Shown here in pieces: positions 43,703 through 54,100 of a DNA stretch of 64,000 bases. Every line of letters begins with the position of its first letter. Positions within the stretch are counted from its first letter, which is position 1. The position numbers were made by a program, and so were the translations under genes. The stretch is taken from assembly GCF_000511955.1 (NCBI RefSeq), contig NZ_AZSU01000001.1, positions 160,596 through 224,595 on the forward strand, read 5' to 3'. The notes under the pieces were generated by a model. The model made no database searches. It was not told the DNA's origin and saw only the letters and a program-made list of their open reading frames with translations. Source of the stretch: [Clostridium] ultunense DSM 10521 (GTDB lineage: Bacteria; Bacillota; Clostridia; Tissierellales; Tepidimicrobiaceae).

Positions 43703-43809
43703 CTCCTTAAAATTATGTAAAATTTAATATTATATCCATTAGATGAGGTACAACTTCCATGATGAGGTACTTTCATTACATCTGCCTTTACATCCCTTCC
43801 CAAAATGTA
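43699..43809 (-). pseudogene. MBL-fold (ComEC/Rec2 C-terminal type) hydrolase fragment
   Basis: Directly upstream of the radical SAM gene the minus strand reads YILGRDVKADVMKVPHHGSC then TSSNGYN. This is the conserved D-V-x-A-D-V-L-K-x-x-H-H-G-S-x-x-S metal motif of ComEC-type metallo-beta-lactamase domains. A stop lies four codons before and the frame drifts into the next gene's ribosome site. Only about 25 residues are recognisable, so this is a leftover of a deleted gene. Confidence 0.55.
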
Positions 43810-43950
43810 TTACTCCTAAATCCTGTCTTTTTCCTTATGTTATTATTATAACATAATATGCCAAAAATCGACAATTTCAGTGTAAAGAATTTATATAATC
43901 AATAACTATTAGATATAATATATGATAAAATTTGTTATTTATTAACTAGG

Positions 43951-43970
43951 GAAGGGTAATTCCCTTCTTT
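43951..43970 (+). terminator. Hairpin in the leader of the 44007 gene
   Basis: GAAGGG / CCCTTC around TAATT, followed by TTTC, 37 nt before the start of the next gene. Could be an attenuator or the terminator of an unseen short transcript. Confidence 0.4.
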
Positions 43971-44006
43971 CAGGGTAAATTAAAAATAGAAAGGAAGGAT
44001 GTTTAT

Positions 44007-44501
44007 ATGGAAAACAAGACTAGTGAAGAATTAGTTTATATATATATGAACAAATCCAATCTAAGGAATATAGAAGAAAAGGAACTATTCTATCATTTAA
44101 GTATATTGGATTGGAACAAGATGTCGGAAGAATATGGAGAAGAATTTAACCGTAAAATATTAAAAAAGGTTCAATATACTAAGACAAAAGATTTAGAAAA
44201 TATGTCCAATATAATATTACTTTTCAATAATCCCTATGGTAAATTTACAAAGGAATTTGGAGAGATAATCACTAAATTATATATTAAAGATAAAATTCAA
44301 TTCATGAAGGCTTTAAATTTAGTAAAGGATGAAACCATAAATATAGTCTATGTATTTAGACTAGAAAAGACCTTTACCAACGACTATACGGAAGATGATC
44401 TAAAGGAAATACTTTATTCCAATGAATTATCGGAGGAAGAAAAGGAAACGGCTAAAATGTTCTTTACCATGTATAGAAATATATGTGTTAGCTGCTTATA
44501 A
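44007..44501 (+). CDS. Conserved-looking cytosolic protein of unknown function
   Basis: A 164-residue, mostly helical, acidic protein without signal or membrane segments (KTSEELVYIYMNKSNLRNIE, LSEEEKETAKMFFTMYRNIC). Cysteines occur only in the last six residues (CVSCL). Good AAGGAAGG site, and a terminator at 44509. No family recognised. Flanked by a terminator-like hairpin and its own terminator, it appears to be a single-gene unit. Confidence 0.55.
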   Translation: MENKTSEELVYIYMNKSNLRNIEEKELFYHLSILDWNKMSEEYGEEFNRKILKKVQYTKTKDLENMSNIILLFNNPYGKFTKEFGEIITKLYIKDKIQFMKALNLVKDETINIVYVFRLEKTFTNDYTEDDLKEILYSNELSEEEKETAKMFFTMYRNICVSCL

Positions 44502-44508
44502 TTAGAGT

Positions 44509-44546
44509 AAGACCATTATTCAATTGAAAATAATGGTCTTCTTTTA
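44509..44546 (+). terminator. Rho-independent terminator
   Basis: AAGACCATTA / TAATGGTCTT stem followed by CTTTTAT. Confidence 0.85.
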
Positions 44547-44622
44547 TCCTCCTTTCTCTATTCCTATTTAGACAAATATATAATATAATAGAACCGATAA
44601 ATAATATATTTAGAGGTGAGAC

Positions 44623-45711
44623 ATGAGCAATATCGTACTATTCATCATGGTTTTATTTTCTATTATAGGCGGTATAGATAGAATGTTAGATAATCGTAAT
44701 GGATTAGGAGAAAGATTTGAAGAAGGGTTTAAAAACATGGGTTCTTTGGCAATTACCATGATAGGTATTGTCAGTTTATCTCCAGTTATTTCTCAATTAG
44801 CGATGCCAATATTATCCCCCTTATCTAAATTAACAGGGGCAGATCCTTCTGTATTTATTTCTAGCATATTGGCTACTGATATGGGAGGGTATTCAACAAG
44901 TGTAGAGATTGCAAAGAGTCAAAAAATGGCTGAATATATCGGTTTAATACTAGCATCTATGATGGGAGCCACTATTTCCTTTACAATACCCATATCCTTA
45001 AATTTAGTTTCTAAAGAGGATTTTCCTTTTTTTACAAAAGGAATACTAGCAGGGATTGTGACAATTCCAATGGGTATGGTGGTAGGTGGAATATTGATGA
45101 ATATTCCAATGAGGGAAGTTTGGATAAATTTAATACCCGTAATTATATTATCCATATTAATTGCTATTGGATTATTTAAATTCCAAAAAATAACTATTAA
45201 AATATTTAATTTGCTAGGCAAAGGTATTATGGTTATCAGTTTCATAGGTCTATTATTTAGTATAATGGATTTTATATTGGGGATAAAGATAATTCCCCAT
45301 ATGGCACCCTTTGAAGAAGGAATAATAATAGTTGGAAAGATTGGAGTAATTCTTTCTGGGGTCTATCCGCTATTCTATATAATTCATGAAAAATTTAAAG
45401 ATAAACTGAATAGAATATCGGGAAAAGCTGGTATTAACCAATTTGCTATATTAGGAATATTATCTTCCCTTGCTAACTGTGTACCCATGTTAGCAATTTA
45501 TGATAAAATGGATGATAAAGGAAAGGTTATAAATGCAGCCTTTGCAGTTAGTGGAGCTTTCGTCTTTGGTGGACAACTAGGTTTTGTATCGGGTATTTCC
45601 CATAAGGCTGTCACGCCTTTTATCCTTGCAAAATTAGTTGCTGGATTATCTGGAGTTTTTCTTGCAGATATATTGATTAAGGTAGGACAAAGATATGAAG
45701 AAAAAATATAA
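44623..45711 (+). CDS. EutH-like ethanolamine permease family protein
   Basis: A 362-residue polytopic protein with about ten membrane segments. EutH features: GGIDRMLDNRNGLGERFEEG at the N-terminus, LATDMGGYSTSVEIAKSQKM near residue 90, and FAVSGAFVFGGQLGFVSGIS late. EutH imports ethanolamine, usually next to the eut microcompartment genes. None of those is present here, and the next gene is an aminopeptidase. So a solitary permease, perhaps for another amine or for ethanolamine without a compartment. Confidence 0.85.
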   Translation: MSNIVLFIMVLFSIIGGIDRMLDNRNGLGERFEEGFKNMGSLAITMIGIVSLSPVISQLAMPILSPLSKLTGADPSVFISSILATDMGGYSTSVEIAKSQKMAEYIGLILASMMGATISFTIPISLNLVSKEDFPFFTKGILAGIVTIPMGMVVGGILMNIPMREVWINLIPVIILSILIAIGLFKFQKITIKIFNLLGKGIMVISFIGLLFSIMDFILGIKIIPHMAPFEEGIIIVGKIGVILSGVYPLFYIIHEKFKDKLNRISGKAGINQFAILGILSSLANCVPMLAIYDKMDDKGKVINAAFAVSGAFVFGGQLGFVSGISHKAVTPFILAKLVAGLSGVFLADILIKVGQRYEEKI

Positions 45712-45728
45712 AAATTTTAAAGGAGGTT

Positions 45729-47516
45729 ATGGATTTGAAAGTAAATGAAAAAATTAATAGTTTAAGAAAAATAATGGAAGAAAAGGGAATCAAAGCTTAT
45801 ATAATTCCAACCTATGATCCACACCAATCGGAGTACTTGGCAGATCATTATAAGACTAGAGTCTGGATTTCTGGATTTACTGGTTCTGCAGGAACTGTAG
45901 TAGTAACCGAAGATGAGGCTATATTATGGACTGATGGAAGGTATTTTATCCAAGGGGAAAATGAATTAGCTGGCAGTGAAATCCAATTATTTAAAATGGG
46001 TATACCAGGTTTTCCAACCTATATGGAATGGTTAAGAGATAATTTGAATGATGGGGATACTATCGGGTTTAATGGTAAAATTTTTCCTCAATCGGATGTG
46101 AATAAATTAGAAAAGGAAATTAGGAAAAAGAAAATTAAATTTATAGATGAATTTGATTTAGTGGGAGAACTATGGGCTGATAGACCTTCAATGCCTAATA
46201 GTAAGGCCTTTGTCCATGACGTAAAATATACGGGAAAGACTGCTAAAGAAAAGATAGAGGAAGTAAGGAAGGAAATGGAGAAAAAAGGTGCTGATTACTT
46301 TCTAATTGGTAGCTTAGACGATATTGCTTGGGTCTATAATATAAGAGGTAGAGATGTAGCTTGTAATCCTGTAGTAATATCCTATGCCCTTATATCTAAG
46401 GATAAGGCTTGGCTGTTTGTGGATAAGGATAAGGTTGAAGATGATGTTGAATCTCATTTAAAAGAAAATGGTATAGAAGTTGATGAATATGATAAAGTTA
46501 TCGATTATGTTAAAAACATAGAAAAGGGAAGTAAAGTATTCATTGACCCATCTAGGATCAATAGATGGCTTTATAAAGGGATACCTAAAGAATGTGAAAT
46601 AATAGAGGGTGTTAATATAACAACCGAGTTAAAAGGTATAAAAAATAGTACTGAAATCGAGAACCAGAAGAATGCCTATATCAAAGATGGGGTGGCTTTA
46701 GTAAAATTCTTATACTGGTTGGATGAAAATCTAGGAAAGATTAAGATTACAGAAGTATCCGCAGCAGAAAAACTAGAAGAGTTTAGAAAGAAACAAGATG
46801 GATTTATTGAACCAAGCTTTGATACTATTGCTGCTTATAAGGAAAATGCAGCTATGATGCATTACAAGGCGGAAGAGGAAAAATCCAATTATGAATTGAA
46901 AAAGGAAAAGATGTTCCTAGTAGATTCTGGTGGGCAATATTATGATGGGACTACGGATATAACCAGAACTATTGTATTAGGAGATATTACTGAAGAGGAA
47001 AAGAGAGATTTTACCCTTACCCTAAAGGGACATATAAATTTAATCAATGCAAGATTTTTATATGGAGCCACTGGTTCTAGTTTAGATGTTTTAGCTCGTT
47101 ATCCATTATGGCAGGAAGGAATAGATTATAAATGTGGCACTGGACATGGAGTTGGGTTTTTACTGAATGTTCATGAAGGACCTCATCGAATATCTACTAT
47201 ACCCGATAAGGTTAAGATGGAAAAAGGCATGGTGGTAACCATAGAACCTGGTGTATATAAAGCTGGGAAACATGGAATAAGAATTGAAAATGTGGCTGTA
47301 GTTGCGGAAGATATAGAGACGGATTCAGGCCAATTTATGAAATTTGAGACCATTTCCTATTGCCCAATAGATCTAGATGGAATAGATGTGGATATGTTAA
47401 CTGAAGAAGAGAGAAAATGGTTAAATAACTATCATAAAGAAGTATATGAAAAAATTTCACCATATCTAAAAGATGATGAAAGAGAATGGCTTAAGAAGGA
47501 AACTCGAAGCGTTTAA
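45729..47516 (+). CDS. Aminopeptidase P family protein (M24B, long form)
   Basis: A 595-residue Xaa-Pro aminopeptidase: two creatinase-like N-domains (about 1-300; KAYIIPTYDPHQSEYLADHY) and the pita-bread M24 domain. The metal ligands are visible in FLVDSGGQYYDGTTDITRTI (two Asp), GTGHGVGFLLNVHEGPH (His), VTIEPGVYKAGKHGIRIENV (Glu) and the final FETISYCPID (Glu). It releases an N-terminal residue preceding proline, useful in a peptide-fermenting anaerobe. Start ATG 45729 or TTG 45735 (better spaced from AAGGAGG). It lies 18 nt after eutH, likely co-transcribed. Confidence 0.92.
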   Translation: MDLKVNEKINSLRKIMEEKGIKAYIIPTYDPHQSEYLADHYKTRVWISGFTGSAGTVVVTEDEAILWTDGRYFIQGENELAGSEIQLFKMGIPGFPTYMEWLRDNLNDGDTIGFNGKIFPQSDVNKLEKEIRKKKIKFIDEFDLVGELWADRPSMPNSKAFVHDVKYTGKTAKEKIEEVRKEMEKKGADYFLIGSLDDIAWVYNIRGRDVACNPVVISYALISKDKAWLFVDKDKVEDDVESHLKENGIEVDEYDKVIDYVKNIEKGSKVFIDPSRINRWLYKGIPKECEIIEGVNITTELKGIKNSTEIENQKNAYIKDGVALVKFLYWLDENLGKIKITEVSAAEKLEEFRKKQDGFIEPSFDTIAAYKENAAMMHYKAEEEKSNYELKKEKMFLVDSGGQYYDGTTDITRTIVLGDITEEEKRDFTLTLKGHINLINARFLYGATGSSLDVLARYPLWQEGIDYKCGTGHGVGFLLNVHEGPHRISTIPDKVKMEKGMVVTIEPGVYKAGKHGIRIENVAVVAEDIETDSGQFMKFETISYCPIDLDGIDVDMLTEEERKWLNNYHKEVYEKISPYLKDDEREWLKKETRSV

Positions 47517-47662
47517 ATTGTTAGAGTATAGGGGAGGCATGGGCACAGTATTTAGAAATAAAAGGATTCAAGCTATTGTATATATTCACTGATTATCGTT
47601 AAGATTAATGGTAAAATAAATAGAAGAGGAAAATTATTGGAATATAATTATTAAGAGGGGAG

Positions 47663-47687
47663 ATCAGGTGCAATGTTTGCACCTGAT
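47663..47687. repeat. Hairpin in the 190-bp gap after aminopeptidase P
   Basis: ATCAGGTGCA / TGCACCTGAT with a 5-nt loop. Followed by G-rich sequence, not T's; the gap 47517-47700 shows no gene. Confidence 0.5.
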
Positions 47688-47699
47688 GGTGGGAGGATA

Positions 47700-47732
47700 A
47701 GAAAAAGCACCTAAACTGGTGCTTTTTCTTTT
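47700..47732. terminator. Bidirectional terminator
   Basis: GAAAAAGCACC / GGTGCTTTTTC followed by TTTT; it overlaps the stop of the small minus-strand gene. Confidence 0.85.
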
Positions 47733-47953
47733 AAGCCAATTACTTCATAAAAATGTTCACTACTATATCTTATCATTCCATATCTTTGACCTTGCATTTC
47801 AGCTAAATACTTTAATTCTTTACCAGATGCCTCTATTGGATCATCATCGATTATATTCCGTTTTTTGTCCTTTAGCAAGCACAAGTAGATTTCCTCGTCT
47901 TTTAATTCTTGGATTTCTATGCCTAAAATTTTTAATTTTTTTGAGAAGAACAT
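47711..47953 (-). CDS. Small protein of unknown function
   Basis: An 80-residue protein, MFFSKKLKILGIEIQELKDE and YLAEMQGQRYGMIRYSSEHF, soluble with mixed alpha/beta character. ATG at 47953 is supported by an AGGGGGGAT site; a GTG at 47974 would lie upstream of it. I do not recognise a family. It is transcribed away from uvrC. Confidence 0.6.
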   Translation of the reverse strand: MFFSKKLKILGIEIQELKDEEIYLCLLKDKKRNIIDDDPIEASGKELKYLAEMQGQRYGMIRYSSEHFYEVIGLKEKAPV

Positions 47954-48161
47954 GTTTATCCCCCCTGTTCCCACTATTTTATTACGATAGAAACAAAATT
48001 ATCCCCTTATTTATATATTACCATAGGGTTTGGAAATATAACATTTTATATGCAAAAAGTCAGACCATTCAACAAATTTTCTATTAAGTAATTGATTTAT
48101 TATTTTAAAGGGGATTATGGTATTATAATATTAAGGTGATTTAAAATTGGAAGGTGATTTT

Positions 48162-50030
48162 ATGTTTAATATAGATGAAGAATTAGGGAAATTACCAGAT
48201 CAACCTGGGGTATATATAATGAAAGACTTAGATGGTGAAATAATCTATGTGGGAAAGGCTATTTCCTTAAGGAAAAGAGTTAGACAGTATTTCCAATCTT
48301 CTAGGAATAATCCACCTAAGGTTAATGCAATGGTTAGGCATATCCATGAGTTTGAATACATTATAGTAGATAATGAAGTGGAAGCCTTAATATTAGAGGC
48401 CAATTTAATTAAGAAACATAAGCCTAAATACAATATACTATTGAGGGACGATAAACAGTATCCCTATATTAAGGTTACAACCAATGAACCCTTTCCTAGA
48501 GTTCTAAAGACTAGAAGGGTTTTAAGGGACGGGTCTAAATACTTTGGTCCCTATCCAAGTGCTTATGCAGTGAATGATACTATAGATATAATTAGAAATC
48601 TCTACCCTATAAGGACTTGTAATAGGAATTTTGAAAAGCAGGGCAAAAAAACTAGACCTTGTCTCAACTATTATATAGGAAGATGCTTAGGACCATGTCA
48701 AGGAAATGTAAATAAAGAAAAGTATATGGAAATGATCGATGAAATAATAATGTTTTTAAGCGGCAAAGAAGATAAATTAATTGAAATAATTGAAAAGAAG
48801 ATGAAAAAAGCCTCTGAAAATTTGGATTTTGAAAGTGCAGCTAAATATAGAGACCAAATAAATTCTTTAAACATTATTTTAGAGAAACAGAAGATGGTAA
48901 GCTCCAATATTATAGATCAAGATGTTATAGGAATGGCCCGAGGAATAGATGAAGTATGTATCCAAATCTTCTTTATTAGGGCAGGGAAAATAGTAGGCAG
49001 GGAACATTTCATATTATTGGATACGTTTAACGATGATAGAAAGGAAATTCTCAGCTCTTTTATAAAACAATTCTATTTAGGAACTGCTTATGTGCCTAAG
49101 GAAATATTTATAGAAGAAGAGATTGAGGATATAGAAGCTGTATCTAAATGGCTTACAGAAAAAAGGGGGAACAAGGTTACCTTACGTGTACCTAGAAGAG
49201 GAGAAAAATCTCAGCTTATGGATATGGTACGAAAAAATGCAATGGATATGCTAAACCAACATGGGGAAAAATTTTTAAGAAAACAGAAGGAAGAAGAAAA
49301 TGCATTGGAACAGTTAAAATTTGTCTTAGGTTTAGATAGTTTTCCCAATAGAATAGAAGCCTATGATATATCTAATATATCAGGTGTCTTATCTGTAGGC
49401 TCTATGGTGGTATTTGAACAGGGAAGGCCTAAAAAAAGTGATTATAGAAGGTTTAAAATCCAGACCGTCACAACCCCTGATGATTATAAAAGTATGGAAG
49501 AAGTTATTAGGAGAAGGTTTAGAAGAGGATTAAGGGAAAAGGAGATTATAAAGGAAAATAAATTAGAACTTAAGGGTTTTTCCGCCTTTCCAGATCTTAT
49601 AATGATAGATGGCGGAAAGGGACAGGTAAATATAGCTTTAAATGTATTGAAAGAATTGGGCTTAGATATACCAGTTTGTGGTTTGGTCAAAGATGAGGCC
49701 CATAGTACAAGAGGCATTATATACAATAACCAGGAGATAAATCTAGAGGAAAGGAGCCCTGGTTTTAGGTTAATATATAAGATACAAGAGGAAGCTCATA
49801 GATTTGCTATATCCTATCATAGAAGTTTAAGGAGCAAAAAGATGTTTAAATCCGAGTTAGACGATATAAAGGGTATTGGGGAAAAAAGGAAGAGAGAACT
49901 TCTAAAATATTTTCATACTATAGATAATATTAAGAAAGCATCCATAGAAGAACTGGCCCAAGTCAATAGTATGAACAGAAGGGTGGCTGAAGATTTGTAT
50001 AATCATTTCAACAAAGGTGAGGTGCGATAA
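48162..50030 (+). CDS. uvrC: UvrABC excinuclease subunit C
   Basis: About 622 residues. GIY-YIG endonuclease domain at the N-terminus (PGVYIMKDLDGEIIYVGKAI, cutting 3' of the lesion), a Cys-rich linker (TRPCLNYYIGRCLGPCQGNV), a UVR motif (ASENLDFESAAKYRDQINSL), the RNase H-like UvrC domain for the 5' cut (EAYDISNISGVLSVGSMVVF), and a C-terminal helix-hairpin-helix pair (DDIKGIGEKRKRELLKYF). ATG 48162 follows GGAAGGTG. No LexA box was found upstream. hprK begins 2 nt after the stop. Confidence 0.96.
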   Translation: MFNIDEELGKLPDQPGVYIMKDLDGEIIYVGKAISLRKRVRQYFQSSRNNPPKVNAMVRHIHEFEYIIVDNEVEALILEANLIKKHKPKYNILLRDDKQYPYIKVTTNEPFPRVLKTRRVLRDGSKYFGPYPSAYAVNDTIDIIRNLYPIRTCNRNFEKQGKKTRPCLNYYIGRCLGPCQGNVNKEKYMEMIDEIIMFLSGKEDKLIEIIEKKMKKASENLDFESAAKYRDQINSLNIILEKQKMVSSNIIDQDVIGMARGIDEVCIQIFFIRAGKIVGREHFILLDTFNDDRKEILSSFIKQFYLGTAYVPKEIFIEEEIEDIEAVSKWLTEKRGNKVTLRVPRRGEKSQLMDMVRKNAMDMLNQHGEKFLRKQKEEENALEQLKFVLGLDSFPNRIEAYDISNISGVLSVGSMVVFEQGRPKKSDYRRFKIQTVTTPDDYKSMEEVIRRRFRRGLREKEIIKENKLELKGFSAFPDLIMIDGGKGQVNIALNVLKELGLDIPVCGLVKDEAHSTRGIIYNNQEINLEERSPGFRLIYKIQEEAHRFAISYHRSLRSKKMFKSELDDIKGIGEKRKRELLKYFHTIDNIKKASIEELAQVNSMNRRVAEDLYNHFNKGEVR

Positions 50031-50031
50031 T

Positions 50032-50967
50032 ATGGATTATATAACATTAGATAGAATAGTAGACGACTTGAAATTGGAAATAGTCTATAAGGCTGATAAT
50101 ATAGAGGAAATAAAGATTACCGCCAGTGAAATCAATAGACCAGGTTTACAATTAGCAGGATACTTTGATAAGTTTGCCCATGATAGATTGCAGATAATTG
50201 GTAATGTAGAATGGCATTATTGTAATAGTTTATCTGAGGATGTACGCTATGGAAGGTTTGATGAAATATTTGCATATCCTATTCCTGCGATCATCATTTC
50301 TAGGGAGATGCCAGTATTTCCAGAAATGTTGAAACTAGCGATTCATTACAATAGGAGTATATTGAGAACTGAACTTTCTACAACTAAGTTTGTAAATTTA
50401 TTGATTAATTATTTAGATTATGTTTTGGCTCCAGAAACAACAGTACATGGCGTTTTAGTAGAAGTTTATGGTATGGGGATACTCATTATGGGAGAAAGTG
50501 GAGTAGGAAAAAGCGAAACGGCCTTAGAATTAATTAAGCGAGGACACCGTCTGGTAGCGGATGATGTAGTAGAGATTAAAAAGGTAGAGGAAGGACTAAG
50601 AGGTGAAGCTCCCGATTTAATTCGACATTTTATGGAGATAAGAGGAATAGGAATATTGGATATAGAAAGGTTATATGGTGTTGGGGCTATTAAAAGTAAC
50701 GAATTTATTGATCTAATTATAGAGCTTGAATTTTGGGATAAATCTAAAGAATATGATAGGGTTGGATTGGATGAAGATTCTGTAGAATTACTAGGTGTTC
50801 AGGTACCCAAATTACTTATACCGGTAAGGCCAGGTAGGAATTTAGCTATGATTGTGGAAGTTGCTGCAAGAAACACTCGACAGAAGAAGTTAGGCTATAA
50901 TGCAGCCGTGGAGTTAAACAACAAGATAAAGAAACAAGCAAGAGTAAGAAAAGGCAAAAACCTATAG
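50032..50967 (+). CDS. hprK: HPr kinase/phosphorylase
   Basis: A 311-residue bifunctional enzyme that phosphorylates HPr on Ser46 when glycolytic intermediates are high, and dephosphorylates it otherwise, controlling CcpA-dependent catabolite repression. Walker A GESGVGKS at residues 154-161, RLVADDVVEI and the HprK signature MEIRGIGILDIERLYGVGAI. The C-terminal helix NTRQKKLGYNAAVELNNKI is present. The ATG follows GGTGAGGTG that overlaps the uvrC end. An HPr with both target residues is encoded at 63243. Confidence 0.96.
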   Translation: MDYITLDRIVDDLKLEIVYKADNIEEIKITASEINRPGLQLAGYFDKFAHDRLQIIGNVEWHYCNSLSEDVRYGRFDEIFAYPIPAIIISREMPVFPEMLKLAIHYNRSILRTELSTTKFVNLLINYLDYVLAPETTVHGVLVEVYGMGILIMGESGVGKSETALELIKRGHRLVADDVVEIKKVEEGLRGEAPDLIRHFMEIRGIGILDIERLYGVGAIKSNEFIDLIIELEFWDKSKEYDRVGLDEDSVELLGVQVPKLLIPVRPGRNLAMIVEVAARNTRQKKLGYNAAVELNNKIKKQARVRKGKNL

Positions 50968-50974
50968 TAATTGG

Positions 50975-51003
50975 TTGACTTTATTATTGATGTTTAATAT
51001 ACT
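50975..51003 (+). promoter_or_regulatory. Putative nifJ promoter
   Basis: TTGACT (50975-50980), 17-bp spacer, TATACT (50998-51003), giving a leader of about 130 nt before nifJ. Confidence 0.55.
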
Positions 51004-51092
51004 TAATTTGTAGATAAAATTGTCGCCAATAGTTTTTTCAACCAACCTAAAAACCTATTATTTAGGAGTTTTAGGGTAAAGATAGTAAAACT

Positions 51093-51110
51093 TTGTTTAA
51101 AATTAAACAA
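51093..51110. promoter_or_regulatory. Rex-like operator upstream of nifJ
   Basis: TTGTTTAAAATTAAACAA is an 18-bp near-palindrome matching 12 of 14 fixed positions of the clostridial Rex consensus TTGTTAANNNNTTAACAA. It lies about 30 bp before the start of a redox enzyme, where Rex (NADH-sensing repressor) often acts. A second -35/-10 (TTGTTT...TATTAA, 51093/51115) overlaps it. Confidence 0.45.
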
Positions 51111-51139
51111 ACTCTATTAACATATAAGGGGGTCTATTA

Positions 51140-54100
51140 ATGGCAAAAGTTATGAAAACCATGGATGGTAACACTGCTGCAGCTCATGTAGCCTATGCCT
51201 TTACTGATGTTGCAGCTATATATCCAATTACGCCATCATCTAATATGGCTGAATTGGTTGACGAGTGGTCCGCCCATGGTAGAAAAAATATTTTTGGTCA
51301 AAACGTATTAGTGACAGAAATGCAATCGGAGGCAGGGGCTGCTGGTGCAGTTCATGGTTCTTTATCAGCGGGAGCATTAACTACCACTTTTACTGCTTCA
51401 CAAGGGTTGTTACTTATGATACCTAATATGTATAAAATGGCAGGTGAACTACTTCCAGCTGTATTCCATGTATCTGCTAGAGCTATAGCAGGCCATGCCT
51501 TAAGTATATTTGGTGATCATCAAGACGTAATGGCTGCAAGACAAACTGGATTTGCTTTGCTTGCTTCAGGTAGTGTACAGGAAGTAATGGATTTAGCAGG
51601 AGTAGCCCATTTAGCTGCTATAAAAGGTAGAGTACCTTTTGTACATTTCTTTGATGGGTTCAGAACAAGTCACGAAATTCAAAAGATTGAAGTAATGGAC
51701 TACGAAGAATTAAAGAAATTAGTTGATTATGATGCTTTAAATGAGTTTAGGAATAGATCTTTAAATCCAGAGCGACCATATACAAAAGGAACTGCTCAAA
51801 ATCCGGATATTTATTTCCAAGCAATGGAAGCTTCAAATCCATATTACGAGAATATTATTGAAGTTGTAAACGATTATATGAAGGAAATAAATAAAATAAC
51901 CGGTAGAGATTATAAACCTTTCAATTACTATGGACACCCAGAAGCTGAAAGAATAATTGTTGCTATGGGTTCAGTAACTGAAACTATAGAAGAAACCATT
52001 GATTACCTAATGGACAAAGGTGAAAAAGTAGGAGTTATTAAGGTTCACCTATATAGACCATTTTCTTCAAAATATTTCTTTGATGTATTACCAAAATCCG
52101 TTAAGAAAATTGCTGTTCTTGATAGAACAAAAGAGAAAGGTGCTATTGCCGAACCGTTACATTTAGATATTAAGAGTGTGTTCTACGAGTCAGATTTACA
52201 GCCAGTAATCGTTGGCGGAAGGTATGGATTAGGATCCAAGGATACTACTCCACCTCAAATAAAAGTCGTATTTGACAATTTAAAAGAAGATAAACCAAAA
52301 GATAGATTTACTATAGGTATTGTAGATGATGTTACTCATACATCTTTAGAAATAAAAGATAAAATAAATACTGAACCAAAAGGAACTATTAGGTGTAAGT
52401 TCTGGGGATTCGGTTCTGATGGTACTGTAGGAGCTAACAAGAGTGCCATTAAGATAATCGGTGATGATACCGATATGTATGCTCAAGGATATTTTGCATA
52501 CGATAGTAAAAAATCTGGCGGTGTAACCATATCTCACTTAAGATTCGGTCACGAACCAATAAAGTCTACTTATCTAATAGATGAAGCGGATTTTATCTCT
52601 TGTTCAAAACAATCTTATGTACACCAATATGATTTACTAAGTGGATTGAAAGATGGAGGAAAATTCCTTCTAAATTGCAACTGGGGTAAAGACGAAGTTG
52701 GGGAATATTTACCTGGTGAAATGAAGAGATATTTAGCAAATCATAATATAGATTTCTATATTATAGATGCAACAAAGATAGCTAATGAAATAGGCCTTGG
52801 TGGAAGGACTAATATGATAATGCAATCTGCATTCTTTAAACTTGCTGAAGTTCTGCCAATAGATGATGCTATAAAACACCTGAAGGATTCCATTGAAAAG
52901 ACCTATGGAAGAAAAGGTGAAAAAATTGTTAAGATGAACTTTGAAGCGGTAGATAGAGGAATCGATGCGTTGGTTAAAGTTGACATACCTGAATCTTGGA
53001 AAGATGCAAAAGACGAACCGAAAGAAGATGAAAAGGAAGTACCAGAATTCATAAGAGATGTAGTAATCCCAATGAATAGGCAAGAAGGCGATAAGCTTCC
53101 TGTAAGTACTTTTGTTGACAGAGAAGATGGAGTATTCCCACATGGAACAGCAGCCTATGAAAAACGTGGTATTGCTGTAGAAGTACCAGAATGGATAATG
53201 GAAAATTGTATCCAATGTAATCAATGTTCTTATGTATGTCCTCATGCAGTAATAAGACCTTTCTTATTAGATGAGGAAGAAAAGACAAATGCACCAGAAA
53301 CCTTTGAAACTAAGAAAGCTATAGGCAAAGGATTAGAAGGCTTAGAATTCCGCATACAAATTTCTCCATTAGATTGTACAGGATGTGGAAATTGTGCTGA
53401 TGTTTGTCCGGCTAAGGAAAAAGCATTGATTATGAAGCCTTTTGAAGAGCATTATGAAGTAGAATCAAAGAATTGGGATTATGCAATAGATAAGGTAGAA
53501 CCTAAGGAAGATTTGTTGCCAGCAATAAACGTTAAAAACAGCCAATTTAAACAACCATTGCTGCAATTCTCGGGAGCCTGTGCCGGTTGTGGAGAAACAC
53601 CATATGCTAAGCTTGTAACTCAACTATTTGGTGATAGAATGATATTAGCTAATGCTACAGGTTGTTCATCCATTTGGGGAGCATCTGCACCATCAACTCC
53701 ATACTGTGCAAATAAGGAAGGTAAAGGACCTGCTTGGGCAAATTCCTTATTTGAAGATAATGCAGAATATGGATATGGTATGGCAGTGGCAGTTAAGAAG
53801 ATAAGAGAAAAACTAGAAATGTTAATGAAAGAATTCGTAGAATTAAATATAGATGAAGAATTAAATGGAGTATTTAACCAATGGTTAGAAGGAAAAGATG
53901 ATCCAAAGGCATCTAAAGCTGCATCAGGAGCTATAATACCAAAATTGGATAAGGAATTATCTAATGAAAGAGGAAATGAAATCCTTAAAGAAATTAAAGA
54001 ATTAAAAGACTATCTAATCAAAAAATCCATATGGATTTTTGGTGGAGATGGTTGGGCTTATGATATAGGATTTGGCGGACTAGACCATGTATTAGCTTCA

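Noticed and set aside
47663-47687. Riboswitch or small RNA in the gap after aminopeptidase P
   Set aside because: Only one simple hairpin is present, with no conserved aptamer-like pattern and no downstream plus-strand gene for about 470 nt.
52733-53245. Minus-strand open frame of 170 codons within nifJ
   Set aside because: It is a shadow of the strongly conserved nifJ frame, has low-complexity Tyr/Phe-rich composition and no ribosome site.
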